From Lysobacterales bacterium (GTDB lineage: Bacteria > Pseudomonadota > Gammaproteobacteria > Xanthomonadales > SZUA-36), in assembly GCA_013042915.1 (NCBI GenBank), contig JABDPF010000011.1:1-47941 (forward strand): a DNA stretch of 47,941 nucleotides, in the 5' to 3' direction. The notes beneath the pieces were generated by a model that did no database searches, was not told the DNA's origin, and saw nothing but the letters and a program-made list of their open reading frames with translations. Both the position numbers and the translations under genes were made by a program. Below are positions 32,657-43,188 of this stretch, in pieces (the first letter of the stretch is position 1; each line of letters opens with the position of its first letter).

Positions 32657-34300
32657 ATGATTAGCGAGAAAAACACCCTTATCGGCCACCTGGTCGAGTC
32701 CAGCGGCTCCGAATGCGTCGCCCAATTGATCTCCGAAGATGAAGGCTACGTGCCCAGTCTGACCATTGGCGACGAAGAAATTCGCATCGGTATGGTGGGC
32801 TCCTACTTGATGGTCCGTCAGGCCGGAACCTACGTGCTGGTGATCGTCGAAAGCATGTGGCAGGAGGTTGGCGACGACGGCAAGATGGAGCGCATGCTGC
32901 GCCTGAACCCGTTGGGCGAGATTACGGCCAAGGGTGGTTTCGAGCGTGGCGTGGCCCACTACCCCACGACCGGCGCCGAACTGCATATCGTGACCGCGCC
33001 CACGCTGGAAATCCTGTTCTCCAAGTACGCGGCGGCCAACTTCAATGTCGGCAAGCTCAGCGCCTCCGACAGCGTCAACGTATACATCGATCCGGACTCA
33101 TTCTTCGGACGCCACGCGGCCATCCTCGGTCAGTCGGGCGCCGGTAAGTCCTGGACCGTCACCAGTTTTATCCAGTCCACGCTGAAGTCCATGCCAAACG
33201 CGCACGTGGTGATCCTCGATCTTCATGGCGAGTACGGCACGAAAGACTGGGATCCGACAACCCGGCCACCGTTCCCCGAGGACATGGTCAACTGCATCAA
33301 GGCCAGCGACCTGGAGATCCCCTACTGGTTGTTGACCTACGAAGAGTTGATCGAACTGCTGATCGACATGGACGATCCCAACGCCTCGGTGCAGATCGCT
33401 TTCCTGCGCGGCGTCTTGCTGGAATTGAAGCGCGAAGCCAACCAGCACCTGAACCTGGGGCACATCACGGTCGATTCGCCGATCTACTTTTCGCTCGACG
33501 ACATGATCAAGCGCTTCAAGTACGCGAACGAGACCACCGCCGACTTCGGCAAGTCCAAGACGGCCCTGACCGGCAAGTTCGACCAGTTGCTGGTCAAACT
33601 GCAAAGCCGGCTCAACGACACCCGCTACGATTTCCTGCTCAAGCCGAAAAAACGCACCTCGTCGGAGTCCCTGCCCGGCCTGATGCGCGACTTCATCGGT
33701 CTGGGTGAAAAACGGGCGAAGGTCACGGTGCTGGACATCAGCTCGGTTCCCTTCGACGTGCACCCGACCGTGACCTCGCAAATCGGGCGGCTGGCGTTCG
33801 AATTCAACTACTGGAACCCCAAGTGCCGCGAATTTCCGATCTTCGTCATCGCGGAGGAAGCGCACGCCTACATTCCGCGCGACCACGTCGGCGGACATGA
33901 GGGAACGCGGCGCAGCTTCGAGCGTATCGCGAAAGCCGGCCGTAAATACGCCGTCGGCTTGTGCGTCGTGAGCCAGCGTCCCAACGAGCTTTCCGAAACC
34001 GTGCTGGCCCAGTGCTCGAGCTGGGTATGCCTGCGCATATCGAACCCGGACGATCAGGACTACGTCAGGGCGCTGGTACCCGATTCGGCGCGCGGCATCC
34101 TCGAAGCCCTGACCTCGCTGGCGCAGGGCGAGGCAATCGCGGCCGGTGAAGCCGTGCCGATGCCGGTCAGATTCCGGGTCACGATGCCGAATCCGCCACC
34201 CAATGCGCAGAGCATTGAATACGCGGAGATGTGGAAAAGCGGGCCGGAAGAAACCGATGTCGAACACATCGTCGATTGCTGGAGAAAGCAGAGGCGCTAG
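32657..34300 (+). CDS. HerA/FtsK-like ATPase (DUF87 family)
   Basis: A 547-residue hexameric DNA-translocase-type ATPase. An N-terminal beta-rich HAS-barrel (residues about 5-100, IGHLVESSGSECVAQLI) precedes the ATPase core. The Walker A is LGQSGAGKSWTV near residue 157. The Walker B is FPIFVIAEEAHAYIPRD near residue 395, and an arginine-rich GRKYAVGLCVVSQRP segment follows (sensor/Arg finger). HerA proteins work with NurA nuclease in archaeal end resection; in bacteria they often join Sir2, DUF4297 or nuclease partners in phage defence. No such partner lies beside it, so it looks solitary. AGGGAAG precedes the ATG. Confidence 0.88.
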   Translation: MISEKNTLIGHLVESSGSECVAQLISEDEGYVPSLTIGDEEIRIGMVGSYLMVRQAGTYVLVIVESMWQEVGDDGKMERMLRLNPLGEITAKGGFERGVAHYPTTGAELHIVTAPTLEILFSKYAAANFNVGKLSASDSVNVYIDPDSFFGRHAAILGQSGAGKSWTVTSFIQSTLKSMPNAHVVILDLHGEYGTKDWDPTTRPPFPEDMVNCIKASDLEIPYWLLTYEELIELLIDMDDPNASVQIAFLRGVLLELKREANQHLNLGHITVDSPIYFSLDDMIKRFKYANETTADFGKSKTALTGKFDQLLVKLQSRLNDTRYDFLLKPKKRTSSESLPGLMRDFIGLGEKRAKVTVLDISSVPFDVHPTVTSQIGRLAFEFNYWNPKCREFPIFVIAEEAHAYIPRDHVGGHEGTRRSFERIAKAGRKYAVGLCVVSQRPNELSETVLAQCSSWVCLRISNPDDQDYVRALVPDSARGILEALTSLAQGEAIAAGEAVPMPVRFRVTMPNPPPNAQSIEYAEMWKSGPEETDVEHIVDCWRKQRR

Positions 34301-34320
34301 CGCGTCTCCACACGCGCGGG

Positions 34321-35817
34321 TCAACTCGCGCGCAGGATTCGGTTGCCGTCGCGCCGCTCGCTCTTGGCCTGGTCGGAACGAAGCGATTGCAATTTCTCCA
34401 GGTAGCCCTCGCGCACGCCCGTGACGTACTCCCCTGAAAAACACGAGGTGTCAAAGCGCGGGATTTGCTCGTTGCCTTCGCGGCACGCCTCGATCAGGTC
34501 TTCGAGATCCTGGTAGATCAGCCAATCGGCACCCAGCTCGGCCTCTATTTCCTCGATCGTGCGCTCGTTGGCGACCAGTTCCGAGGGCGCCGGCATGTCG
34601 ATTCCGTAAATATTGGGATAGCGTACAGGCGGCGATGCGGATGCAAAATACACTTTTCGCGCCCCCGCTTCCCGTGCCATCTGGATGATTTTCTTGGACG
34701 TCGTGCCGCGCACGATGGAATCATCGACGATCAGCACGTTTTTCTTGCGAAACTCGAGCGCAATCGCGTTCAATTTTTGCTTGACCGACTTCTTGCGGGC
34801 ATGCTGACCCGGCATGATGAACGTCCGTCCGATGTACCGGTTCTTGATGAAGCCTTCGCGGTACTTCACATCGAGGTCGTAGGCCAATGGCAGCGCCGCC
34901 GTCCTGCTGGTATCGGGTACCGGAATCACGACATCGATGTCGTGATCGGGTCTCTCCCTGAGAATTTTTCGTGCCAGCGCCTGGCCCATGCGCAGCCTGG
35001 CCTTGTACACCGAGATGTCGTCCAGCATCGAGTCGGGACGCGCGAAATAAACGAATTCGAAGATGCACGGCGAGTGGCCGCGGCATTGCTCCGAAACCTG
35101 GCTGTGAAGTTGACCGTCCAGCGTGATGACGATCGCTTCCCCCGGCGCCACGTCGCGCACAAGTTTGAAACCCAGGACGTCCAGGGCGACGTTCTCCGAG
35201 GCCAGGGCCCATTCGTCGCCGCTCGATGTCTTGCGCCGGCCCAGCACCATCGGTCGGATCCCGTGGGGGTCTCGGAACCCGACAATTCCAAACCCGCAGA
35301 TCAGCGCCACCGCGGAATAGGCCCCGGTGCAGCGGCTGTGAACCTTGTCCACGGCCTGGAAAACGTGTTCCGGCAAGAGGGACACGGGTGACTGCTTTTG
35401 CAGTTCGTGCGCCATGACGTTGAGCAGGACCTCCGAATCGGAGTTCGTGTTCAGGTGCCTGCGATCACTGTCAAACAGCTCCTGCGAGAGCTCTTCGGTA
35501 TTGATGAGGTTGCCGTTGTGGCCCAGCGCGATGCCATAAGGCGAGTTGACGTAGAATGGCTGGGCTTCGGACGAATCGTCCATGCCCGCAGTGGGATAGC
35601 GGACGTGCCCAATGCCGGCATGGCCCATCAAACTGACCATGTGCTCGGGCTGGAACACGTCGCGAATCAGGCCACTGTCCTTGTAAAGCCTAATTTTCTG
35701 CCCCTCCAGCGTCGCGATGCCCGCGGCGTCCTGCCCGCGGTGCTGCAGCATGGTCAAGGCGTCATAGATGGCCGGCCCGACCGGGCTCTTGCCGACGATT
35801 CCTACGATTCCACACAT
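34321..35817 (-). CDS. purF: Amidophosphoribosyltransferase
   Basis: First committed step of purine synthesis: PRPP plus glutamine gives phosphoribosylamine. 498 residues. The Ntn glutaminase starts at M-C-G-I-V-G with the nucleophile Cys at position 2 and no propeptide. Further on are QHRGQDAAGIATLEGQ, the domain link PDSMLDDISVYKAR and the PRPP-binding loop VLIVDDSIVRGTTSKKI. It is preceded upstream by cvpA, the conserved cvpA-purF order, with 155 bp between that could hold its own promoter. Confidence 0.97.
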   Translation of the reverse strand: MCGIVGIVGKSPVGPAIYDALTMLQHRGQDAAGIATLEGQKIRLYKDSGLIRDVFQPEHMVSLMGHAGIGHVRYPTAGMDDSSEAQPFYVNSPYGIALGHNGNLINTEELSQELFDSDRRHLNTNSDSEVLLNVMAHELQKQSPVSLLPEHVFQAVDKVHSRCTGAYSAVALICGFGIVGFRDPHGIRPMVLGRRKTSSGDEWALASENVALDVLGFKLVRDVAPGEAIVITLDGQLHSQVSEQCRGHSPCIFEFVYFARPDSMLDDISVYKARLRMGQALARKILRERPDHDIDVVIPVPDTSRTAALPLAYDLDVKYREGFIKNRYIGRTFIMPGQHARKKSVKQKLNAIALEFRKKNVLIVDDSIVRGTTSKKIIQMAREAGARKVYFASASPPVRYPNIYGIDMPAPSELVANERTIEEIEAELGADWLIYQDLEDLIEACREGNEQIPRFDTSCFSGEYVTGVREGYLEKLQSLRSDQAKSERRDGNRILRAS

Positions 35818-35972
35818 TCCACGAGTCCCCTGTGGCTACCAGTGTCCGCGACTACGCGCGCAGTTTACCATCCAAACCGTGACCGGGCGACGCGACGACG
35901 ATTCGGTGCGAGGCGCGAACGGCCTCGATGTACTCTTGCAAGCGACCGCCGGCCGTCTTATCGCGAATCGCA

Positions 35973-36515
35973 TCACGCCTGTACCTCCTCCGCGTCTTCT
36001 TCGGGAGCCGCATCACCAGGCTCTGGAGAAAAATCCAGGTGCTCGGTGACGGACTCGGGAAGCAATTGGGCGGCGCGTTCAACCAGCGGCATCAATCGCT
36101 GGATGGTTGCGGAATCCCGCCACCACGGATCCTGCGGTATCGGTGTGAATCCGCAAACCAGGAGAAGCGCAACGACGAGAGCGAGGCCGCGAACGGCCCC
36201 GAACAATCCACCGAGTAACCGGTCTGTGCCGCTCAGGCCGGTGGTTTCGACCAGCTTTCCAAGCAGGAAGTTGATCAGGCCGCCCACCAGCAGCGTAGCT
36301 ATGAACAAACCCGCGAACCCCATGGCCGTGCGTGCCGAGGGCAGTGTCACGGCATTGGAAAGCAGATCCGCCACCTCGCCTGAAAAATGCCAGGCCACGA
36401 AGAAAGCCACAGCCCAAACCACCAGCGAAAAAACTTCCTTGATGAATCCCCGAAAAACGCCGACCAGCGACGAGAGGATGATGACTCCGAGAATGAAATA
36501 GTCAGGCCAGGCCAA
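35973..36515 (-). CDS. cvpA: Colicin V production/CvpA family membrane protein
   Basis: A 180-residue inner-membrane protein with about four helices (YFILGVIILSSLVGVFRGF, VFSLVVWAVAFFVAWHF, GFAGLFIATLLVGGLINFLL, VRGLALVVALLLVCGF) and an acidic C-terminal tail. CvpA is needed for colicin V export and for envelope-stress tolerance in several gammaproteobacteria; its mechanism is unclear. The start is TTG, preceded by AAGGA. It is followed by purF as usual. Confidence 0.92.
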   Translation of the reverse strand: MAWPDYFILGVIILSSLVGVFRGFIKEVFSLVVWAVAFFVAWHFSGEVADLLSNAVTLPSARTAMGFAGLFIATLLVGGLINFLLGKLVETTGLSGTDRLLGGLFGAVRGLALVVALLLVCGFTPIPQDPWWRDSATIQRLMPLVERAAQLLPESVTEHLDFSPEPGDAAPEEDAEEVQA

Positions 36516-36554
36516 CGGATTTGATCCTTGCCGCCATGCCGGGTTGCATACCGG

Positions 36555-37526
36555 TCAGTCGGCGCTCATTACAACGCCGTCGATGGACAGTCGCTCGTTG
36601 ACCAGGCGATCCACGCGGAGGGCTTCGTCGCGCTCGATAAAGGGGCCCACCCGCACGCGGTGGATGGTGCCGGAACTTCCGCTGACGGATTCCTGGTAGG
36701 CCGTGAGGCCCTCCAGCCGCAGCTTGGCGACCAGGTTTTCCGCGTTTCGCGCGCTTGAAAAACTGCCGACTTGAACGACCCAGCGAACCAGCGGGTCCGA
36801 AGGCTGCGTCGCCGGCGCTCCGCGTTCGGGTTTCAGGTCGACCACCCGCGGCGACACGTCGGCAAGCTGCCTGCCTAATTCCTTGACTACGCGGCCGGCG
36901 TCATCTTCGGTGGCGAAGGGTCCTACCCGAACACGGTGCAGCGTTCCGACATCGGACGTGACCGTGTCGGACTGAACCCCGTAACCCCGTTCCGTGAGCT
37001 GCCCCGACAATCTCCGCGCGTTGTCGGCTGACCGGAAACTCGCTACTTGAACCACGTACCGCCCCCCCGCTTGCGCAACGCTCGGCACGACGGGCTCGGA
37101 CTCGACCACGTTCACCGGCGGCTCCGCTTGTTCGGTCGCGGGCTCGGTTCCGGAAGGAGGCTGTTCCATGGGCTTGGTTTCGTCCGTTTCCGCAGCCGCG
37201 CTTCCAGGTGGTGGTTCGTAAACGACCCCACGGTCTGCCTGCGTCGCGGCTTCAGCGTCTTCAGCCGTCAGGGCATCGGATCGTGACGGGGCGGGCAATT
37301 CGAGGGGATCTTCAGAAACGGGTGGGCGGGCTTGCTGCGGTGAGGCTCCCACCGGAAATCGGCGGGTCTCGAAGTCCAGCTCCCGCGGCTGTTCGGGGAT
37401 CTCGATGCGCTGTGCCGAGGGGTTCCCGTCCTCGGGGCGGCCGCCGAGCAGCATGGGTAAGATGATGATCGCCAGGGCGATCAATACGCTGGCACCTACC
37501 AGCCTTTGCTTGAGCGCGATATCCAC
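36555..37526 (-). CDS. dedD: SPOR-domain cell-division protein (DedD-like) with two SPOR domains
   Basis: Single-pass protein with cytoplasmic N-terminus (MDIALKQRL), a membrane helix (VGASVLIALAIIILPMLLGG) and a Pro/Glu-rich linker. It carries two SPOR domains: GRYVVQVASFRSADNARRL...VRVGPF and VRWVVQVGSFSSARNAENL...VRVGPF. SPOR domains bind denuded septal peptidoglycan. 323 residues, longer than E. coli DedD (one SPOR), so one domain is duplicated. The start is GTG. It lies between folC and cvpA in the conserved order. Confidence 0.9.
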   Translation of the reverse strand: MDIALKQRLVGASVLIALAIIILPMLLGGRPEDGNPSAQRIEIPEQPRELDFETRRFPVGASPQQARPPVSEDPLELPAPSRSDALTAEDAEAATQADRGVVYEPPPGSAAAETDETKPMEQPPSGTEPATEQAEPPVNVVESEPVVPSVAQAGGRYVVQVASFRSADNARRLSGQLTERGYGVQSDTVTSDVGTLHRVRVGPFATEDDAGRVVKELGRQLADVSPRVVDLKPERGAPATQPSDPLVRWVVQVGSFSSARNAENLVAKLRLEGLTAYQESVSGSSGTIHRVRVGPFIERDEALRVDRLVNERLSIDGVVMSAD

Positions 37527-37558
37527 GTTTCCGCCATTTCAGTTAGTGGGGACAGGCA

Positions 37559-38890
37559 CTAGTCACCCGCCCCGTTGCCGCCCGCAGAGTTTATCATCTC
37601 GTGGTCGGCCTCGTCGGCCGTGTGAAACGAACCGAAAACCAGCACGCCGTCGGCGGGATCCGAATCCGCCAGTGCCTGGTGAAGCGCCTCTTGCACCCTG
37701 ACAAATTGTTGGACAGAACCCGGCTGGACTACCGAGCCGACGCGGAGCGCCAGGCGCTCGCCCGTCTGTCCGCGGTCGCCTTCGAGTCCAGCGCAGTACC
37801 ATTCAGAAACGACGTGGTCCAGTTCGGCAACCACCGACTCGGCGTCCTTGTCGGCCAGCATCGCCAGCACGCACCGTATGCGCCGACCGCGGCCGCCACC
37901 GCGGTTCTCCAGCGCGTTCGCGATGACTCGCGCGCCCAGCGGGTTGTGGCCCACGTCGATCCACACCTCGGGGTCCTGTCGAACGCGTTCGAAGCGGCCA
38001 TGAAGATCGACCGATTCAATCCCCGCGGCCAGGTCCGCCTGCCGGCCCATGGCCTCGGGCAGCAGGGCCAGCACAGCCGCCAGGCCCGTTGCGGCGTTGT
38101 CGAACTGGTGCGCGCCACGCAAGGTGGGCAGAGGCAACTCCAGCTGGGTGTCGCCAACCCGAAAGCGGGCATGGCCGTTGCACGGGCCGGCTTCGAAATC
38201 GCGTCCGATCAGGGAAACGGGTGCCTCATTGAGCTCGGCAGTTTCCAGAACGCTTCGGGGCGGGTCACGGTCTCCCAGCACCAATGGCACCTGCCGCCGG
38301 ATAATGCCGGCCTTTTCACGTCCGATTTGCTCGCGATCGCTGCCGAGGTATTCCTGGTGATCCAGGCCGATGGGGGTAATGACCGTGCAATCCGCGTCCA
38401 GTAGGTTGACGGCATCCAGCCGTCCGCCCAGCCCGACCTCCATCACGGCGAATTCCAGCGACTGGCGCGACAGCAGGTCAAAAGCCGCCAGGGTGCCGAA
38501 TTCGAAGTAACTCAGGCTCACATCTCCCAGTGCCGCCTCGACCCGGTGGAACGATTCGATCAGTGCCTCATCCCTCGCGTTGCATCCCATCACCTGGACG
38601 CGTTCGTTGTAGTCGTGGATGTGCGGCGTCGTGTAGCTGCCGAAGCGGTATCCCAGGCCCTTCAGCAATCCACAGATGGTGGCAACGGTAGACCCTTTGC
38701 CGTTGGTGCCGGCCACCACGAAGATACGCTCGGCCGGGCACGGAGATGCCATTCGACGCCAGACCGCCCGGCATCGATCGAGACCGAGATCGATCGCCGT
38801 GTGATGGCGGTACTCCAGCAGGCTAAGCCATTCGCCCAGCGTTGCAGGGGTGCCTCCAGGCGAGGAGGATTCAGGAATCGACGAGTTCAC
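37559..38890 (-). CDS. folC: Bifunctional folylpolyglutamate/dihydrofolate synthase
   Basis: Adds glycine-end glutamates to folates and makes dihydrofolate from dihydropteroate. 443 residues. The Mur-ligase-like ATP loop is [20 protein letters not shown] near residue 55. [41 protein letters not shown] and [11 protein letters not shown] follow, all family signatures. The GTG start overlaps the accD end by 20 bases, so it is translationally coupled. Confidence 0.95.
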   Translation of the reverse strand: MNSSIPESSSPGGTPATLGEWLSLLEYRHHTAIDLGLDRCRAVWRRMASPCPAERIFVVAGTNGKGSTVATICGLLKGLGYRFGSYTTPHIHDYNERVQVMGCNARDEALIESFHRVEAALGDVSLSYFEFGTLAAFDLLSRQSLEFAVMEVGLGGRLDAVNLLDADCTVITPIGLDHQEYLGSDREQIGREKAGIIRRQVPLVLGDRDPPRSVLETAELNEAPVSLIGRDFEAGPCNGHARFRVGDTQLELPLPTLRGAHQFDNAATGLAAVLALLPEAMGRQADLAAGIESVDLHGRFERVRQDPEVWIDVGHNPLGARVIANALENRGGGRGRRIRCVLAMLADKDAESVVAELDHVVSEWYCAGLEGDRGQTGERLALRVGSVVQPGSVQQFVRVQEALHQALADSDPADGVLVFGSFHTADEADHEMINSAGGNGAGD

Positions 38891-39761
38891 CGCTAACGGG
38901 TTTCGAGTGCACCCCGGCCGTCAGGATGTCCAGCAAGGAGGAGATTTCATCACGCATTTCGCGCCGGTCGACGATCATGTCGATGGCGCCTTTTTCCAGC
39001 AGGAATTCGCTACGCTGAAAGCCTTCAGGTAGCTTCTCGCGCACCGTCTGCTCGATCACGCGGGGGCCGGCGAACCCTATCAGCGCACCCGGTTCGGCGA
39101 TGTTGACGTCCCCCAGCATGCCGAGGCTGGCGGATACGCCACCGGTGGTCGGGTGGGTCAGCACGGACATGTAGGGAATACCTTCCTCCGCGAGACGGGC
39201 GAGCACGGCACTCGTTTTGGCCATCTGCATCAACGACAGCAGACCTTCCTGCATGCGAGCGCCACCGGTGGCGGAAAAACAGATCAGGGGGGCCCGCAGG
39301 CGCAGGCTTTCCTGGCCTGCGCGGGCGAATTTCTCGCCAACCACCGACCCCATGGAACCGCCCATGAATCGGAATTCGAAGGCGCAAGCCACGACTTTAC
39401 GGCCATTGAGGGCCCCGGTCATGGCCACCAGCGCGTCTTTTTCACCGGTCGCCCGTTGTGCGGTAACCACGCGATCACGGTAGCGCTTGCTGTCACGGAA
39501 TTTCAGCGGGTCCGCAGGCTCCAGGCCGGCGGCGATTTCCTGCTTCCCTTCCGGGTCGAGAAACTGTTCCAGGCGATCGCGGGCGGTCACAGCCATGTGG
39601 GTGCCGCACTTGGGGCAGACGCTGAGGTTGCGTTCCAACTCGGGGCGATACAGCACGGACGTGCAACTGTCGCACTTCGTCCAGAGCCCTTCGGGCACGG
39701 TACGCTTGGAGCCACCTTCGGTTCTGATCCGCGAGGGCATAAGTTTCTGCAGCCAACTCAT
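38871..39761 (-). CDS. accD: Acetyl-CoA carboxylase carboxyltransferase subunit beta
   Basis: Zinc-finger half of the carboxyltransferase that makes malonyl-CoA for fatty acids. 296 residues. The zinc ribbon is [17 protein letters not shown] plus VCPKCGTHM near residues 29-55. The crotonase-like core has [39 protein letters not shown] and [20 protein letters not shown]. Its ATG overlaps the trpA stop (ATGA). Confidence 0.97.
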   Translation of the reverse strand: MSWLQKLMPSRIRTEGGSKRTVPEGLWTKCDSCTSVLYRPELERNLSVCPKCGTHMAVTARDRLEQFLDPEGKQEIAAGLEPADPLKFRDSKRYRDRVVTAQRATGEKDALVAMTGALNGRKVVACAFEFRFMGGSMGSVVGEKFARAGQESLRLRAPLICFSATGGARMQEGLLSLMQMAKTSAVLARLAEEGIPYMSVLTHPTTGGVSASLGMLGDVNIAEPGALIGFAGPRVIEQTVREKLPEGFQRSEFLLEKGAIDMIVDRREMRDEISSLLDILTAGVHSKPVSGELVDS

Positions 39762-40570
39762 GGAGCGCTATTGTCCATGGCCGCGCGGATCGGCGCAAGG
39801 AACGCTTTTGCGCGTTCGCAGGCGTCCGCGGCGCTCGTCGCACCTGAAAGCGACGTCACCAACGCACTTCCGATCACCACGCCGTCGGCCACTGCGGCTA
39901 CCTCGGCCGCGCTCTGGGCGTCCTTGATACCGAAACCCACCGCCAACGGCACCGAGGCATGGCGCCGAAGGTTTTTCAACGGCTTCGCCAGTGCGGCGGC
40001 GTCGAGCCGGTTGGCGCCGGTAATGCCTTTGAACGACACGTAGTAGAGGTAACCGCCGGCCAGTTGACCGATGCGCTCCATCCGCTCTTCGGTGGTCGTC
40101 GGCGCCACCAGGCAAATCGGATGGATGCCGGCCTGGCCGAGGCCGTCGCCCAGGATCGAGAGTTCCTCGGGGGGGCAGTCGACCAGCAACAGGCCGTCCA
40201 CACCCGCGGCGGACGCGTCTTTCGCGAACGCCTCGTAACCGTACCGTTCGATCGGGTTGAGGTAACCCATCAACACGATGGGCGTGCCGGCATCCGTTTT
40301 GCGGAAACGGTGCACGACGTCCAGCACCAGGCAAAGCGATACGCCCTTGGCGATGGCGCGCTCACTGGCCTGCTGGATGACCGGCCCATCGGCCGTCGGG
40401 TCGGAGAACGGCACGCCCAGTTCGAGCAGGTCGGAACCACCCTCGACCAGTGCGTGCATCACGTCGACCGCCCAATCGGGATGCGGGTCACCCACGGTGA
40501 CGAACGGAATCAGCGCGGTTTTGCCATCTTCGGCAAGGGTCTCAAAACAGCGATCGATGCGATTGGTCAC
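39758..40570 (-). CDS. trpA: Tryptophan synthase alpha chain
   Basis: Cleaves indole-glycerol phosphate to indole, which is passed to TrpB. 270 residues. It begins [20 protein letters not shown] at a GTG codon whose last bases overlap the trpB TGA stop. The catalytic Glu lies in [19 protein letters not shown] and the catalytic Asp in the [13 protein letters not shown] loop. [13 protein letters not shown] and VVIGSALV form the phosphate site. The frame is open to 41224 but the upstream part lies inside trpB. Confidence 0.97.
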   Translation of the reverse strand: MTNRIDRCFETLAEDGKTALIPFVTVGDPHPDWAVDVMHALVEGGSDLLELGVPFSDPTADGPVIQQASERAIAKGVSLCLVLDVVHRFRKTDAGTPIVLMGYLNPIERYGYEAFAKDASAAGVDGLLLVDCPPEELSILGDGLGQAGIHPICLVAPTTTEERMERIGQLAGGYLYYVSFKGITGANRLDAAALAKPLKNLRRHASVPLAVGFGIKDAQSAAEVAAVADGVVIGSALVTSLSGATSAADACERAKAFLAPIRAAMDNSAP

Positions 40571-41802
40571 AGTGAAATCCCCTCCAGTTCGGCAACGGTC
40601 TGCACGTCCTTGTCGCCGCGGCCGGACAAGTTGACCAGGATGGCCTGGTCGGGCCGCATCTCGCCCGCGAGTTTCATGGCATACGCCACCGCGTGACTGC
40701 TTTCCAGGGCCGGGAGGATGCCCTCCAGGCGAGTCAGGGCATGAAACGCCTCCATCGCCTCCTCGTCGGTAACGCCAACGTATTCGGCCCGGCCAGTGTC
40801 CTTGAGCCAGGCGTGTTCCGGGCCGACGCCCGGGTAGTCCAGTCCGGCCGACACCGAATGCGTGTGCTCGATCTGACCGGCGTCGTCGTCCATCACGTAG
40901 GTTCGGCAACCGTGCAGCACACCGGGCCGCCCCGCGCACAGCGATGCGGCGTGCTGGTCCGTGTGCAGCCCGTGTCCGGCCGCCTCGACGCCGATCATCC
41001 GCACATCGGCATCGCCGATAAAGGGATGGAACAGGCCCAGCGCGTTCGACCCGCCACCGACACAGGCAACGAGTGCGTCCGGTAGGGCCTCGAACTGCCC
41101 GACCATCTGGCGGCGCGCCTCGCGGCCCACGATGGCATTGAAGTCGCGCACCATCACCGGGTAGGGATGGGCGCCGGCAACGGTCCCGATGATGTAGAAG
41201 GTATCGTCCACGTTGGTGACCCAATCGCGAATCGCGTCGTTGAGTGCGTCTTTAAGTGTCTTGCTGCCCGAAGTGACCGGGCGGACCTCGGCCCCCAGGA
41301 GCTTCATGCGGAAGACGTTGATGGCCTGGCGATGGATGTCCACCTCGCCCATGTAGACCACGCATTCCTTGCCCAGGCGGGCCGCAACCGTCGCCGACGC
41401 CACGCCATGCTGGCCAGCCCCGGTTTCCGCGATGATGCGTGACTTGCCCATGTACTCTGCAAGCAAGGCCTGGCCGACCGTGTTGTTGATCTTGTGCGCA
41501 CCAGTGTGATTGAGGTCTTCACGTTTAAGCAGGATGCGCGCGCCCCCCGCCACCTCGGTCAGCCGCCGCGCGTGATAAATCGGAGACGGTCGACCCACGT
41601 AGTGCGCCAGGTCGTCGTCGAAGCGGGCGATGAATTCGTCGTCTTCGCGCCAGCGAAAATACGCTTCGGCCAGCTCTTCGTGAGCGTGCATCAGGGTTTC
41701 CGATACGTACATCCCGCCATATGGCCCGAAATGTCCGAGCTTGTCCGGCTCGGATACCGGTCGCCCGGTAAGGTCAGTCTCGATCTTCACGTTTTGCCTC
41801 AT
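40567..41802 (-). CDS. trpB: Tryptophan synthase beta chain
   Basis: PLP enzyme that condenses indole with serine. 411 residues. The PLP lysine is in [33 protein letters not shown] is the usual N-terminus, [10 protein letters not shown] forms the substrate loop and [12 protein letters not shown] binds phosphate. A GTG at 41790 (codon 5) has AGG six bases upstream and is a better start than the ATG at 41802, which has none; both fall near the overlap with the end of trpF. It pairs with trpA. Confidence 0.97.
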   Translation of the reverse strand: MRQNVKIETDLTGRPVSEPDKLGHFGPYGGMYVSETLMHAHEELAEAYFRWREDDEFIARFDDDLAHYVGRPSPIYHARRLTEVAGGARILLKREDLNHTGAHKINNTVGQALLAEYMGKSRIIAETGAGQHGVASATVAARLGKECVVYMGEVDIHRQAINVFRMKLLGAEVRPVTSGSKTLKDALNDAIRDWVTNVDDTFYIIGTVAGAHPYPVMVRDFNAIVGREARRQMVGQFEALPDALVACVGGGSNALGLFHPFIGDADVRMIGVEAAGHGLHTDQHAASLCAGRPGVLHGCRTYVMDDDAGQIEHTHSVSAGLDYPGVGPEHAWLKDTGRAEYVGVTDEEAMEAFHALTRLEGILPALESSHAVAYAMKLAGEMRPDQAILVNLSGRGDKDVQTVAELEGISL

Positions 41803-42394
41803 TGATAAATTCAGTCATCTTGTTCGCGCTCTTGACACCCGCGGCCGTCTCGACTCCGCTGGAAACGTCAACGGCCCAGGGGCGCACGTGCTGTACTGCG
41901 CGTCGCACGTTGTGCGGCCCCAGCCCACCCGCCAGGATCAGGGGGCGGGGCAGTTCCGGGATCGAATCCCAGTCGAACGTGTGCCCGGTTCCTCCGGGCG
42001 CGCCGACCTCATGGCTGTCCAGCAACAACGCCGCAGCATCGGGATAGTCCTCGATGTGCTGCGCGCGACCGGCAGAACCCATCGCCAACGCCTTGATATA
42101 GGGTAAACCGAACTGCCGGCAGAACGACCCTGCCTCGCCGCCGTGAAACTGCAGGAGACTCAGGGGCACCTCTTCCAGAACGCGCCGAACGTCGCCTTCA
42201 TCCTGGTCCATGAACAGACCGACCCGCGCTACAAAAGCTGGCACCGCGTTGACAAGTTCCCGCGCCTGTTCGCAATCGAGGCAACGCGTGCTGCGCGGCG
42301 TAAACACGAACCCCAGCGCATCCGCGCCCGCCCCCACCGCTGCCGCGACGTCATCCCGTCGCGTGAGACCGCAGATCTTGACCCGGACGGGCAT
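41774..42394 (-). CDS. trpF: Phosphoribosylanthranilate isomerase
   Basis: Amadori rearrangement step of tryptophan synthesis. 206 residues, a TIM barrel. The catalytic Cys is in [58 protein letters not shown] and [13 protein letters not shown] follow, with the catalytic Asp in [14 protein letters not shown]. The start overlaps the truA stop by one base. The order truA-trpF is typical of gammaproteobacteria with a scattered trp pathway. Confidence 0.97.
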   Translation of the reverse strand: MPVRVKICGLTRRDDVAAAVGAGADALGFVFTPRSTRCLDCEQARELVNAVPAFVARVGLFMDQDEGDVRRVLEEVPLSLLQFHGGEAGSFCRQFGLPYIKALAMGSAGRAQHIEDYPDAAALLLDSHEVGAPGGTGHTFDWDSIPELPRPLILAGGLGPHNVRRAVQHVRPWAVDVSSGVETAAGVKSANKMTEFINEAKREDRD

Positions 42395-43185
42395 TATGAA
42401 AGGCCCTTCCCGCGAGGGAAAGCGGGCGCCCGGGACGGCAGGTCGAACTCCGCTGGGAACCTCGCCCGGACGAAATACAGCCCGTCCGGCCGGGCAGTGG
42501 GAGCCGCCTTGTTTCGATCCCGCGATTCAAGGAGCTCGGGGAGCCAGGATGGTCGCTGCTCTCCGACCCCGACACGAATCAGGCTTCCGGCGATATTGCG
42601 CACCATGTGATAGAGAAAAGCGTTGGCTGTAACGTCCAGCGTGACGACATCCGCCTCGCGGCGCACTTCGATGGCCTGGATTTCACGCACGGGGTGCGTC
42701 GCCTGGCAGGCCGACGCACGGAACGCACTGAAATCGTGCTCGCCCAGCAGGTGCTGTGCGGCCTGGTTCATTGCCTCTTCGTCGAGCGGCTCACGCACCC
42801 AGCTGGCTTTTCCGTGTTGCAGTGCCGGACGAATCCAGCGGTTCAACATACGATAGCGGTAGGTGCGCGCGAACGCACTGAAGCGCGCATGAAAACCCTC
42901 GTCGACGGGACGAACCCAGAGCACGCTGACACCATCGGGGAGATGGCTGTTGAGCCCCAGTACCCACGACCGCTCAGAACGGTTCGCATCGGAATCAAAA
43001 TGGGCGACCTGGCACACCGCGTGGACACCCGTGTCGGTGCGCCCGCAGGCGGTTATCCGGCTTTCGTGGTCCGCAACCCGGGCCAACGCCTTTTCAAGCT
43101 CACCCTGCACCGTCGGCTCCTGGCGCTGGAGTTGCCAACCGAGAAACGCGCTGCCGTCGTATTCGATCCCGATCGCGTATCTCAA
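42394..43185 (-). CDS. truA: tRNA pseudouridine(38-40) synthase TruA
   Basis: Makes pseudouridine at positions 38-40 of the tRNA anticodon arm. 263 residues. The catalytic Asp is in ITACGRTDTGVHAVCQVAHF near residue 50. The start MRYAIGIEYDGSAFLGWQ and the C-terminal FLYHMVRNIAGSLIRVG fit the family. The initiation codon is TTG, and no other start fits the N-terminus. It begins three bases after fimV. Confidence 0.96.
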   Translation of the reverse strand: MRYAIGIEYDGSAFLGWQLQRQEPTVQGELEKALARVADHESRITACGRTDTGVHAVCQVAHFDSDANRSERSWVLGLNSHLPDGVSVLWVRPVDEGFHARFSAFARTYRYRMLNRWIRPALQHGKASWVREPLDEEAMNQAAQHLLGEHDFSAFRASACQATHPVREIQAIEVRREADVVTLDVTANAFLYHMVRNIAGSLIRVGVGEQRPSWLPELLESRDRNKAAPTARPDGLYFVRARFPAEFDLPSRAPAFPRGKGLS

Positions 43186-43188
43186 GGT

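Noticed and set aside
34300-34317. GCGCGT...ACGCGC hairpin between herA and purF as a terminator
   Set aside because: The stem is only 6 bp with no T run on either side. It could be chance in GC-rich DNA.
35818-35972. Possible small gene between cvpA and purF
   Set aside because: A frame of about 47 codons beginning near the cvpA stop has no recognisable protein features. The interval more likely holds the purF promoter.
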